Positions 1-7,776 of a stretch of 21,441 bases of DNA are shown piece after piece (position 1 is the stretch's first letter; each line of letters starts with the position of its first letter). Below the pieces are notes generated by a model, which saw only the letters and a list, made by a program, of their open reading frames with translations, was not told where the DNA came from and searched no databases. Origin of the DNA: Candidatus Omnitrophota bacterium (GTDB lineage: Bacteria > Omnitrophota > Gorgyraeia > Zapsychrales > Fredricksoniimonadaceae); the NCBI GenBank assembly GCA_017987425.1, contig JAGNTT010000019.1, positions 1 through 21,441 on the forward strand, given 5' to 3'. The translations under genes and the position numbers were made by a program.

Positions 1-906
1 ATCCTTGATCCGGCCCAGGTTCGGTCATCGATCGCTCGACGATTAGGAATGGATATTGCCGGGCTCATCGCGTCTGACCGTAATGTGGACGGTGTCGTTG
101 AGATGATGCTTGACGCGACCCAGCAGTATAACAAACCGCTGACCAAGGGCCGTTTGTTCGGCTGGCAGGCCAGTCTTTTTCCAACCGGGCATAGCGGTAT
201 GCAAAAAATAATTGTCGGCGGTTTTAGGGATGACCAGCATGGGCCCATGCAGGTGGTTTCCGGTCCATCGGGCCGCCAGCGGGTGCATTTTGAGGCGCCT
301 AAGGCCGTACGATTAAATGCCGAAATGAAACATTACCTGGCATGGTTTAACCAGGAACGATCGATCGACCCCGTGCTCAAGGCGGCTCTGGCCCATATTT
401 GGTTTGTGACGATCCATCCTTTTGAGGACGGCAACGGCCGCATAGCGCGGGCCATGACCGATATGCAGCTGGCGAGGGCCGATGGCAGCGCGCAGCGTTT
501 TTACAGCATGTCCGTTCAGATCCGTCAGGACAGGAATTCCTATTATAGCGTGCTGGAGAAAACGCAAAAAAGCGATGAGATGGATATCACGGGTTGGATG
601 GTATGGTTTTTGTCCTGTCTGAACAAGGCTTTGGATACGACGGAAAAAACGTTGTCCGGTGTTTTTAAGAAAGCGCATTTCTGGGAAACGCATCCCGAAG
701 GTTCTTTAAATCAACGGCAGAAGCTGATGATCAATAAGTTGTTTGATGGCTTTGAAGGCAAACTGACAACATCAAAGTGGGCCAAAATGACCAAATGTTC
801 CCAGGACACAGCCCTGCGCGATATCCTTGAGCTGATGCATAAGCAGATATTAAACAAGGAAAACGCCGGCGGACGAAGTACGAATTATATTCTCAAGGAT
901 ATATAA
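1..906 (+). CDS. Fic family protein (Fido/AMPylase fold, DUF4172-type), 5' end outside window
   Basis: The reading frame is open from base 1, so the true start lies upstream; the ATG at 49 is internal. The visible residues just before it (SSIARRLG) match the linker that in this Fic subfamily follows the N-terminal inhibitory segment, so that inhibitory helix is probably just outside the window (inference). The Fic core motif HPFEDGNGR is encoded at 415-441 and is intact, including the catalytic His and the Asn/Gly/Arg that hold the nucleotide. Upstream blocks LFPTG, GPMQVVSG and VHFEAP are typical of the standalone DUF4172/Fic proteins. The C-terminal ~80 residues look like a winged-helix/DNA-binding-like tail, with a TKCSQDTALRDILEL helix pair. 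Fic proteins usually transfer AMP from ATP to a Ser/Thr/Tyr of a target protein; the target here is unknown. No partner antitoxin is visible, but the upstream side is missing. Confidence 0.93.
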   Translation: MLDPAQVRSSIARRLGMDIAGLIASDRNVDGVVEMMLDATQQYNKPLTKGRLFGWQASLFPTGHSGMQKIIVGGFRDDQHGPMQVVSGPSGRQRVHFEAPKAVRLNAEMKHYLAWFNQERSIDPVLKAALAHIWFVTIHPFEDGNGRIARAMTDMQLARADGSAQRFYSMSVQIRQDRNSYYSVLEKTQKSDEMDITGWMVWFLSCLNKALDTTEKTLSGVFKKAHFWETHPEGSLNQRQKLMINKLFDGFEGKLTTSKWAKMTKCSQDTALRDILELMHKQILNKENAGGRSTNYILKDI

Positions 907-1033
907 AGACGCAATTGTGTTAATTCTTGGAGAGCTTTTCGGTTTTTTGTGCAGAGAATACTACGTAGAATATTCCAGAAACTTGCCCGTAGACCCATTG
1001 TTTTTGCTCATTCTTAAAGCCAGCCCTGAATAA

Positions 1034-1360
1034 ACCGCCCGTCAGTCTTCACCAGCGATAGGGCATTTTCTCCAGCGTGATCCGTTAGGTTGTAACGATA
1101 GTATGAACTTTCAGCAGTTTGTCTTTAACTCGCCAAATAATTATGTCGACCCATATGGTTTAGCGGGTTTTCTAGGTTGGGAGAAAGGTAATTCCTTCAT
1201 AAGTCGTGAAACAAGAACAAATTTTTATTTACCGGCTCATATAAAGCTTCAATGACCAACCAATATTGGTAATATACCTATAAATTTTCCTCCGTTAGAT
1301 CTAGGTGGCGGTGGGTTTATGCCGGGAGGTATTATCAAGTTAGACCTTTCTTTCTGTTAG
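1034..1360 (+). pseudogene. Rhs-repeat protein remnant: conserved core end plus tip, interrupted by TGA
   Basis: One frame, open after a TAA at 1031, reads SPAIGHFLQRDPLG, then NSPNNYVDPYGLAGF. This is the hallmark end of the Rhs/YD-repeat core (GRFLQRDPLG...NNPVNYVDPxGL), after which the variable toxin tip starts. There is no start codon or upstream Rhs core, and the preceding bases do not read as YD repeats. The frame meets TGA at 1253-1255, then continues in the same frame through a Gly-rich stretch (LGGGGFMPGG) to TAG at 1358. Most likely this is the 3' scrap of a large Rhs gene lost by deletion, with a nonsense change in the tip. Rhs proteins are cell-wall or secreted polymorphic toxin carriers. 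The tip is about 60 residues and I do not recognise it. Confidence 0.75.
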
Positions 1361-1424
1361 AAATGTTAGCCGCCTAAGCATAAGAGCAGTCAGTAATTTA
1401 CATCCAATTTTATTATTTTGATTC

Positions 1425-1430
1425 TATAAT
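1425..1430 (+). promoter_or_regulatory. Candidate -10 element for pta-ackA
   Basis: A perfect TATAAT lies 75 bases before the pta start codon in an AT-rich stretch. No good -35 hexamer sits 16-18 bases upstream, so this is supported by the -10 match and location only. Confidence 0.35.
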
Positions 1431-1505
1431 GTTTCCGATCAAATCATTTCCCATTTGTAAGGGACGTCATTTTTAAGACTTATCAAAATAAAGAAAGTAA
1501 AATTT

Positions 1506-3614
1506 ATGTCAAAAAATCTTTATATTACAGCAACGGAAAGTTCCAGCGGAAAATCGATTGTAGCATTGGGTGTGATGGAAATGCTCTGCCGTAATATTTC
1601 CAAAGTAGGTTTCTTCCGTCCGATCATTAACCAGGCGCAGGCGGGCGAGAAGGATAAAGATATCGAACTGATGGCAACACAGTTCAAGCTGACAGCCCCG
1701 TATGAAGAGATGACCTGTTTTACTTTTCAACAAGTGCAAGAGCTGGTTGCGCGGGGTGATGGGGACTTTGTTGTTGAACAAGTGATCGAGAAATATAACC
1801 AAATGAAAGATCTGTATGATTTCATCCTTTTGGAAGGGACAGATTACAGCACATCAACAGCCGCATATGAATTTGACATCAATGCAGAGATCAGCAAGAA
1901 CCTTGGATGCCCTGTCCTTCTTGTATCTAATGCTTCTCAGAAGAATGTTGAACAGGTTGTTTCTTCCACGAAAGTTGCGATGGAATCCCTCAATGCTAAG
2001 GGTTGCGAAACTATAGGGACGATCATTAATCGTATTGATCCAAAGGACAGTGAGGAGATAATCCGTCAACTTAAGAATAGTCCTTTGGCGCATGGACAGA
2101 TCATTTGCACTATCCCAGAAGAGCCTTATTTAGGATGGCCGACGGTCCAGCAGGTGGCGGACCTTCTGCATGCCAAGGTCTTATTGGGGCAAGAGTCATT
2201 GAACCGTCATGTGAGCCATTTCACAGTAGCGGCCATGCAGCTTCGCAACTTTTTGTTAAGGGTCAAGAATCGTTCCTTGATCATTACTCCAGGCGACAGG
2301 GCGGATGTGATCGTTGCCTGCTGTGCGTCGGTGGCATCGCGTAACTACGAGAATATTGCAGGCATACTATTGACAGGCGGCCTGGAACCGGAAGATTCAG
2401 TGTGGGATTTGATCAAGGGTTTTCCGGAAATGGTTCCTGTCTTAAGTGTAAAAGAAGATACCTTTGCCATAGCGGCTGCAGTCAATGCCATCCGGGCTAA
2501 TATTGATCCTGCTGATGCAAAGAAGATCAACCATGTGTTGTCATTGTTTGAGAAGAATGTGCCTATTGATCAGTTAAGAGAAAAGATCGTTTCGGTTCAA
2601 ACGGATATCATAACGCCTAAAAAGTTTGAATATGAATTGATCCAGAGGGCGCGTGCACAGAAGAAGCATATCGTTCTTGCCGAGGGGGAGGAGGAGCGAA
2701 TTTTGACCGCTGCCGAACAACTCTTGGAGCGAGAAGTTGTCGATCTAACCTTGCTTGGAAATGAACAAATCATTCATGATAAAGCCAACAGGATGGGTCT
2801 TGATATTAAGAAGGCCCGTATCATTGACCCTAATCCTTTAGCTTCTCCTCTGTATAATGAATTTGCGGAAATGTATTTTGAATTGAAGAAGGCTAAGGGA
2901 ATAACAAAAGAAAAAGCTTTGGATGCTTTAACGGACACCAGTTATTTCGCAACGATGATGGTTTATCAAGGAATGGCTGATGGTATGGTCTCCGGTGCTA
3001 TTCATAGTACGGCTAATACAGTTCGTCCTGCTTTAGAGATTATTAAGACGGTACCAGGATGTTCAGTGGTTTCAAGTGTATTCTTTATGTGTTTCCATGA
3101 CCATGTTCTCGTCTATGGGGATTGCGCGGTCAATCCGGACCCGAATGCGTTGCAGCTGGCGGAGATCGCCATCAGTTCAGCGCGCACAGCTCAGGCCTTT
3201 GGCATTCAACCGCGGGTGGCTATGCTTTCATATTCATCGGGTGATTCCGGAAAGGGAGCGGATGTCGACAAGGTGCGCGAGGCAACCATACTCGCTAAGG
3301 AGATCGCAGCTAAGAATGGATTGGATATTATGATCGACGGCCCGATGCAGTATGATACGGCAGTTGATTTGCCGACGGCAAGAACCAAAATGCCTAAGAG
3401 CCCAGTGGCTGGGCGTGCCACGGTGTTTATATTTCCTGATCTGAACACCGGTAATAATACGTACAAGGCCGTTCAGCGTTCTGCGGGGATAGTGGCCATA
3501 GGTCCTGTTCTTCAGGGGTTAAAAAAACCAGTTAATGATCTAAGCCGAGGATGTACCGTCGAGGATATTTTCACGACGGTTGCCATTACTGCTATCCAGG
3601 CGCAGAAAATATAG
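1506..3614 (+). CDS. pta: Phosphate acetyltransferase, long form
   Basis: Converts acetyl-CoA plus phosphate to acetyl phosphate and CoA; cytoplasmic, the first step of acetate formation with AckA or the reverse for acetate use. At 702 residues it is the long form seen in E. coli (about 714). An N-terminal BioD-like P-loop domain begins ITATESSSGKS (about residues 1-220). A DRTGG-type regulatory domain follows (about 215-330), then the catalytic PTA_PTB domain (about 375-700). The catalytic part shows VLAEGEEERIL, SGAIHSTANTVRPAL, MLSYSSGDSGKG and IDGPMQYD, all family signatures. It ends 10 bases before ackA and is surely co-transcribed with it. The start ATG has only a weak ribosome site (AAGAAAG about 10 bases upstream); no better start exists. 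The gene looks intact. Confidence 0.97.
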   Translation: MSKNLYITATESSSGKSIVALGVMEMLCRNISKVGFFRPIINQAQAGEKDKDIELMATQFKLTAPYEEMTCFTFQQVQELVARGDGDFVVEQVIEKYNQMKDLYDFILLEGTDYSTSTAAYEFDINAEISKNLGCPVLLVSNASQKNVEQVVSSTKVAMESLNAKGCETIGTIINRIDPKDSEEIIRQLKNSPLAHGQIICTIPEEPYLGWPTVQQVADLLHAKVLLGQESLNRHVSHFTVAAMQLRNFLLRVKNRSLIITPGDRADVIVACCASVASRNYENIAGILLTGGLEPEDSVWDLIKGFPEMVPVLSVKEDTFAIAAAVNAIRANIDPADAKKINHVLSLFEKNVPIDQLREKIVSVQTDIITPKKFEYELIQRARAQKKHIVLAEGEEERILTAAEQLLEREVVDLTLLGNEQIIHDKANRMGLDIKKARIIDPNPLASPLYNEFAEMYFELKKAKGITKEKALDALTDTSYFATMMVYQGMADGMVSGAIHSTANTVRPALEIIKTVPGCSVVSSVFFMCFHDHVLVYGDCAVNPDPNALQLAEIAISSARTAQAFGIQPRVAMLSYSSGDSGKGADVDKVREATILAKEIAAKNGLDIMIDGPMQYDTAVDLPTARTKMPKSPVAGRATVFIFPDLNTGNNTYKAVQRSAGIVAIGPVLQGLKKPVNDLSRGCTVEDIFTTVAITAIQAQKI

Positions 3615-3624
3615 GTCGCGTGTT

Positions 3625-4830
3625 ATGAAGATACTTGTTATTAATACGGGCAGCTCATCGATCAAGTATGAATTGTTTGATATGGCCAACGAATCTGTCC
3701 TGGCGAGGGGAAAGGTTGAACGGATCGGTGAATCTCAGGGTTTATTAACCCATCAATATTTTCCGGATGCGTCAAGAATTTTGGAAAAGAAGGAAGAGGT
3801 ATTCTTTCGTGATCATACCGCGGCGTTCGAACGTGTGTCCGAACTTCTCAGAGATGAATACATGGGGCCCATCAAAAATGCGGAGGATATTGAGGCGGTC
3901 GGTCATCGTGTCGTGCATGGCGGGGAGGTTTTTAAATCTCCGGTCTTAATTGATGATCTGGTCATAAGAGCCATCCGAGAGCAAATTCCTTTGGCCCCCC
4001 TGCATAATCCGGCTAATTTGATTGGTATTGAGGTCGCGCGAACTATTCTTCCTGACGCTCGTCAGATTGCTGTTTTTGATACCGCGTTTCACCAAACCAT
4101 TCCTCGGAAAGCATTCCTTTATGCGTTGCCTTATGAGTTGTATAAAAAACATAAAGTCCGCCGTTATGGTTTCCATGGAACGTCTCATGTGTTTGTGGCG
4201 GAGCAGGCGGCGCAATATCTCAGAAAACCCCTTAGTGAACTTAATCTGATAACGATCCATTTGGGGAACGGGTGCAGTATGTCTGCCATCGAGCATGGAC
4301 GTTGTGTTGATACCTCCATGGGGATGACACCACTAGAAGGTTTGGTGATGGGAACGCGATGCGGAGATATTGATCCAGCTATTCCATTCTATTTGTCAGA
4401 GTATTTTAATCTGTCTTTAAAGGATATTGACCACTTGTTGAATAAAGAAAGCGGGCTTAAAGGTTTATGCGGGGAGAATGATTTTAGGGAAATTATTAAA
4501 AAGTATGAATCAAATGATGAGCAGGCCAGGATAGCCCTTGAAGTTTATACTTATAGGATCAAGAAACAGTTGGGTGCTTATTTGGCTGTATTAGGACGTT
4601 GCCATGGAATTGTTTTTACTGCCGGTATTGGTGAGAATGTTGCTTTAATCAGGTGTTTGGCTTTAGGCGGCTTGGAACCTCTTGGGATTATTTTGGATGA
4701 GAAGAGAAATAATTCCATGGCCAAAGGTGTCCGGGAAATTAGTAGTGAGAAAAGCCCTGTTAAGATCTTAGTTATTCCCACTAATGAAGAGTTGGAGATC
4801 GCAAGGGCTGTTTTAGGGGCAATGCACTAG
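3625..4830 (+). CDS. ackA: Acetate kinase
   Basis: Interconverts acetyl phosphate plus ADP and acetate plus ATP; cytoplasmic. The frame is open further upstream (to 3580), but the start at 3625 gives the standard N-terminus MKILVINTGSSSIKYELF, 401 residues (family about 400), and avoids overlap with pta. Family motifs are intact: NTGSSSIKY (phosphate-binding Asn), VGHRVVHGG (Arg), FDTAFHQTIP, RYGFHGTSH (catalytic His), HLGNGCSMSA, TSMGMTPLEG, TAGIGENV and the C-terminal NEELEIAR. With pta it forms a two-gene acetate module that yields ATP and sets the acetyl-phosphate pool. Acetyl phosphate can phosphorylate response regulators, several of which are encoded in this window; a link between them is only inference. 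Confidence 0.97.
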   Translation: MKILVINTGSSSIKYELFDMANESVLARGKVERIGESQGLLTHQYFPDASRILEKKEEVFFRDHTAAFERVSELLRDEYMGPIKNAEDIEAVGHRVVHGGEVFKSPVLIDDLVIRAIREQIPLAPLHNPANLIGIEVARTILPDARQIAVFDTAFHQTIPRKAFLYALPYELYKKHKVRRYGFHGTSHVFVAEQAAQYLRKPLSELNLITIHLGNGCSMSAIEHGRCVDTSMGMTPLEGLVMGTRCGDIDPAIPFYLSEYFNLSLKDIDHLLNKESGLKGLCGENDFREIIKKYESNDEQARIALEVYTYRIKKQLGAYLAVLGRCHGIVFTAGIGENVALIRCLALGGLEPLGIILDEKRNNSMAKGVREISSEKSPVKILVIPTNEELEIARAVLGAMH

Positions 4831-4831
4831 G

Positions 4832-5113
4832 TCTCTTATAATATACAGATCTACTTCAGGGGCGATCAATGATGCGGCAGAGATGATCCCCATTCCCTTT
4901 GCCGATGTTACGTTTTCGTTTATGGTCGAAACAGTATTGCTTCCATTCGAACAAGTTACGGATGATTGTTCTAATAATGACGGCGAACATATAAGGTGGT
5001 CGCAGAATTCGCCTCGTAAGCGATACCATAAGGAAATCTTTGACAAGAACGCCAAAGGGCTCTTGTCATTTCATAACTTAAGTTGTGGTTGCAGCCTTCT
5101 GGGACGGAAGTAA
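4832..5113 (+). pseudogene. Probable remnant of a YceK/YidQ-type (DUF1375) lipoprotein gene
   Basis: Just after ackA an open frame reads IIYRSTSGAINDAAE and then PFADVTFSFMVETVLLPFEQ. This resembles the conserved part of YceK/YidQ-type small lipoproteins, in which a Tyr/Gly/Thr stretch is followed by ILDLPFSLVFDTLLLP-like sequence. The expected signal peptide and lipobox cysteine are missing because the frame runs back into the ackA end. The residues after the conserved block do not resemble the family. The first in-frame ATG is at 4883, inside the domain, with no Shine-Dalgarno sequence. I read this as a decayed gene fragment. The match is short and based on memory of the family, so a chance resemblance is possible. 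Confidence 0.35.
5041..5068 (+). terminator. Strong hairpin, possible pta-ackA terminator
   Basis: TGACAAGA at 5041-5048 is perfectly complementary to TCTTGTCA at 5061-5068, and inside them GCC (5051-5053) pairs with GGC (5058-5060) around an AAAG loop, leaving a two-base bulge. An 11-bp stem is well above chance for a short gap. The following T-run is short (TTTCATAA), so intrinsic termination is plausible but not certain. It lies about 210 bases after the ackA stop and is the only strong hairpin in that gap. Confidence 0.45.
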
Positions 5114-5133
5114 ACTGAAATTGCGAATCAGGT

Positions 5134-5283
5134 ATGTTTGATCGGTGGCGTCTTATCTTTAGTTCTGCAGAGAAACTAAAACCGGTGACGACAACCGGAG
5201 TCATTCTGGCCAATTTCAAGCGGGCCGGAAAAGTCAAGACAGGTAATGTCGGAGCTCAAGGCGGCAAAGTACTAAATAATTAA
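5134..5283 (+). CDS. Small ORF, 49 codons, unknown
   Basis: ATG at 5134 opens a 49-codon frame ending in TAA at 5281, only 18 bases before the next gene. The second half is basic and Gly/Asn-rich (FKRAGKVKTGNVGAQGGKV), which looks more like coding sequence than random DNA. There is no clear Shine-Dalgarno sequence before the ATG. It could be a small protein made with the downstream hypothetical gene, or the last part of a broken gene. I do not recognise a family. Confidence 0.35.
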   Translation: MFDRWRLIFSSAEKLKPVTTTGVILANFKRAGKVKTGNVGAQGGKVLNN

Positions 5284-5301
5284 AAAACGGAGATCACTTT
5301 T

Positions 5302-5937
5302 ATGACGGGTGTTATTAAGCCTTACCAGACGGAACAGACGAACTTGATTTACAATTTGCTCTTTTGCGATGACCTCAAGTTGTACGAACGGCATTTTCAG
5401 ACGGTGGCGGCGTCGCCCTGGACAGAATTATTTGCTGGGATTAAAGACGCTGAAAGTCTTAAAAAGGTGATTAGCGATCCCGGCAATGAGTCACGCGCCA
5501 AAGTTTTAGCGTTTAATGAATTGTTCCGTTTGGGTGTCAAGCCGGCCCATAAAGAATTGCTGGGAATCATCGTCGAGGTTGGCATGGATGAGGGGTTGGA
5601 TACTCTGGCGGCATATGCGGACGGCACGGCCCGGTATATCAACTACACGGAACGAATGATTGTTTGGGAAAGTAAAGACGACAGCGCTATTAGCAGCACA
5701 ATGGCTGAATTATTTGAGAAAGGGAGAGATCTGGTTACAAAAATTGGTCCCTGGGACAAAGAGCGTCTGCCTCAGCCTGCCAAAGGAAATGTCCGGATTT
5801 CTTTTCTGGTATCCGACGGGTTGTATTTTGGTCAGGGCCCTATGAATGTCCTGTTCAATGACCAAATGGGCGGTCCGATACTCCATAAGGCCTCGGAATT
5901 AATGAGTTTGCTGGTCGAAAGCGCTTTAAATAAGTAA
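5302..5937 (+). CDS. Conserved-looking hypothetical protein, 211 aa
   Basis: I do not recognise this protein. It has no signal peptide and no membrane segment, so it is expected to be cytoplasmic. Notable parts are an aromatic/acidic N-terminus, a helical middle (HKELLGIIVEVGMDEGLDTL), a segment AYADGTARYINYTERMIVWE rich in Tyr and Asp, and a Gly/Phe-rich end (SDGLYFGQGPMNVLFNDQMG) followed by a short helix. The start ATG is preceded by CGGAG about 8 bases upstream, a fair ribosome site. It directly follows the 49-codon ORF and faces the minus-strand acyltransferase. Codon use and uniform length without interruption suggest a real gene. Confidence 0.85.
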   Translation: MTGVIKPYQTEQTNLIYNLLFCDDLKLYERHFQTVAASPWTELFAGIKDAESLKKVISDPGNESRAKVLAFNELFRLGVKPAHKELLGIIVEVGMDEGLDTLAAYADGTARYINYTERMIVWESKDDSAISSTMAELFEKGRDLVTKIGPWDKERLPQPAKGNVRISFLVSDGLYFGQGPMNVLFNDQMGGPILHKASELMSLLVESALNK

Positions 5938-6006
5938 TCTGAAATATCATTGCTTATAAGGAAACCGGATACGCGGGCCGTTGAATCCCGACACCTGTAA
6001 CTGGAA

Positions 6007-6936
6007 TTACAGCGCAGCTGTTCTTTTCTGGGTTTTCCAGCGTCGATGCATCCAGGCCCATTCCGTGGGATATTGGCGGATATATGTTTCGATAATGGCG
6101 GTTATTTTCTGGACGTTATATTGCAGTGTTTCTTCATCGGTCGCTTTCTGCTCCAGATAAAAATGCGGTTCGATGATCACTTTATGCGTTCCCTTTCCGT
6201 CCCGGACAGTAAAAATGGGCAGTATGGGGGAACCGGTACGCATGGCGAAAGTCACCGCGCCCGTGGGTGTCTCCGCCGGGCGGCCGAAGAAATTGACAAA
6301 TACTCCCGATGAACTTCCTGTATTCTGGTCCATTAAAATCACGACGGCTTCTTTATTGCGGAGTGCCTTGAACGAACTCCTGACGCACTCCTTGCGCGGG
6401 TAACTGTCAATCGCCCTGAATTTCATTCTTACCTGCAGCTCCTTGAAGATCTTTTCCATTCCCGCATCACGGTTTGGCCGGATGAGAGCGTGGACGGGAT
6501 ATCCCAACTGACTCAGATAAATGAGCATAAGAGGAAAATTACCGAAGTGAGCGGAAATACCAACCACTCCTTTGTTTTCCCTGAGTGCATTGTCCAGATG
6601 TTGCTGTGAGCCGCGGGTCAGGTGGATCTTTTGGGAGATCAACCACGGGCGATAAATATAACAGAATACTTCCACGATTCCCCGTCCGAGATTCATAAAA
6701 CAATTGCGAAGTATGGAGTTTATTTCTTCTGCGGACTTTTCGTTGCCGAACGCAATTGTTAAGCTTTCCTGGGCGTGTGCGCGCAGACGTTTCAATGGCC
6801 AGAAAGCTACGGCAAGCAAACCGTCGGTCATGAGAACGATGAGGGAGAGAGGCAGGTAGCGGAAAAGCTGCAAAATAATAAAGAAGAACCAGCGTCCGGC
6901 TGTTCTGGAAATCCACTTTGAAGTTTTTTTGCTCAC
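6007..6936 (-). CDS. LpxL/HtrB-family lysophospholipid (lipid A-type) acyltransferase
   Basis: Likely transfers an acyl chain to a lipid A precursor or related lipid at the inner face of the inner membrane. The 309 residues match the LpxL/HtrB length. A hydrophobic N-terminal segment (about 16-48) would anchor it. The family blocks are present: GISAHFGNFPLM (about 127-138), LIRPNRD, ILMDQNTG with VNFFGRPAETPTG, then AMRTGSPILP and the C-terminal PTEWAWMHRRWK. Oddly, the catalytic HX4D/E motif reads H130-FGNF-P135, with Pro where an acidic residue is usual. Start: GTG at 6936 with AGAGG 6 bases upstream on the minus strand. The gene runs divergently from the membrane protein at 7139, about 200 bases away, and convergently with the hypothetical gene at 5302. 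Substrate is not certain from sequence. Confidence 0.9.
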   Translation of the reverse strand: MSKKTSKWISRTAGRWFFFIILQLFRYLPLSLIVLMTDGLLAVAFWPLKRLRAHAQESLTIAFGNEKSAEEINSILRNCFMNLGRGIVEVFCYIYRPWLISQKIHLTRGSQQHLDNALRENKGVVGISAHFGNFPLMLIYLSQLGYPVHALIRPNRDAGMEKIFKELQVRMKFRAIDSYPRKECVRSSFKALRNKEAVVILMDQNTGSSSGVFVNFFGRPAETPTGAVTFAMRTGSPILPIFTVRDGKGTHKVIIEPHFYLEQKATDEETLQYNVQKITAIIETYIRQYPTEWAWMHRRWKTQKRTAAL

Positions 6937-7138
6937 AAGCCTCTTTAAGTATGAGATTGATGTGCCGATGAGGGCTAGATGATATCATAAATAATGACCG
7001 GAAAGGAATTAATAACCCGAGTCTTTGCTTAAGCAGGGCCTTGCGATGGATTCTTCGATGTAATGTATTTCTGCTGAAACAAATTCGAATGATTATTTTG
7101 TCTGTTTTGTTTTTAATCTCTTTAAAAAAGGATGCCCG

Positions 7139-7693
7139 ATGGCTTTACATTATGCCGTTGCTTTTATATGGGGATTTTGTGAGGCCACCTTCTTTTTTAT
7201 TGTGCCGGATGTGTGGCTGACGTGGCTGGTTGTGCAAAATTCAGAAAAGAAGCGGCTTTGGATGGCGTGGGGCTTCGCTGTTGCCGGAGCGTCGGCGGGA
7301 GGTCTGGTGTTGTATGTGTTGGCTGCCGGTATGCCTTATGATCAGGTGATCGAATATCTCAAACATGTTCCCGGGATTCGTCAGCGTGAGGTGGAGACAG
7401 TAGTCCGGCAGGTCCAGGAGCTTGGGGTGCTAAGTTTTTTCGCCGGATCATTTACAGGTGTGCCTTACAAGATTTATGCCGCGCAATGGAGCCACCTGAA
7501 TATGTCCGTTGCCGTATTGGTGGGCATTACTATTCTTGCCCGGGGCTTAAGATTTCTAACGTCCATGATCCTGGCCGGTATTGTATGCGCCATCGGCCGA
7601 CGGGTTTCTAAACGGTGGGAGGCATCCAAAAGCGCCATCTTTATTCTAGTATGGTTGGTTTTCTATGTTATATATTTCAGCCGGCATCTCTAA
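7139..7693 (+). CDS. Small VTT/DedA-like (YqaA-type) membrane protein
   Basis: A 184-residue integral membrane protein with about five hydrophobic segments. The N-terminal motif WGFCEATFFFIVPDVWLTW (about residues 11-29) matches the E-x-x-x-x-P-x-D signature of the YqaA branch of the VTT/DedA-like family. The middle SFFAGSFTGVPYKIYAAQW corresponds to the second conserved half, containing the Gly-x-Pro-Tyr-Lys re-entrant loop. DedA/VTT proteins are linked to lipid flipping and membrane homeostasis, which would suit the divergent acyltransferase neighbour, but this is inference. Start ATG at 7139 has AAAAGGA about 6 bases upstream. No anomaly seen. Confidence 0.8.
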   Translation: MALHYAVAFIWGFCEATFFFIVPDVWLTWLVVQNSEKKRLWMAWGFAVAGASAGGLVLYVLAAGMPYDQVIEYLKHVPGIRQREVETVVRQVQELGVLSFFAGSFTGVPYKIYAAQWSHLNMSVAVLVGITILARGLRFLTSMILAGIVCAIGRRVSKRWEASKSAIFILVWLVFYVIYFSRHL

Positions 7694-7776
7694 CTCCCTG
7701 ATGTTAGACGGATGTCTCTGGAATTTATGGTTCGTCAAATTTCTCCAACATAACAAATCAACTGAAGCGGTGAGCG

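Noticed and set aside
3580..3624. Upstream extension of acetate kinase overlapping pta
   Set aside because: The extra 15 residues are not part of the family N-terminus, which begins exactly at ATG 3625.
4971..5237. 88-codon minus-strand frame
   Set aside because: Lies opposite the YceK-like fragment and small ORF, has no ribosome site and its translation resembles no family.
5995..6012. CTGTAA / TTACAG hairpin at the end of the minus-strand acyltransferase
   Set aside because: Six base pairs only, AT-rich, no T-run on either strand, and it overlaps the stop codon.
6539..6988. 149-codon minus-strand frame overlapping the acyltransferase
   Set aside because: Out-of-frame shadow of a gene whose frame carries clear LpxL-family motifs.
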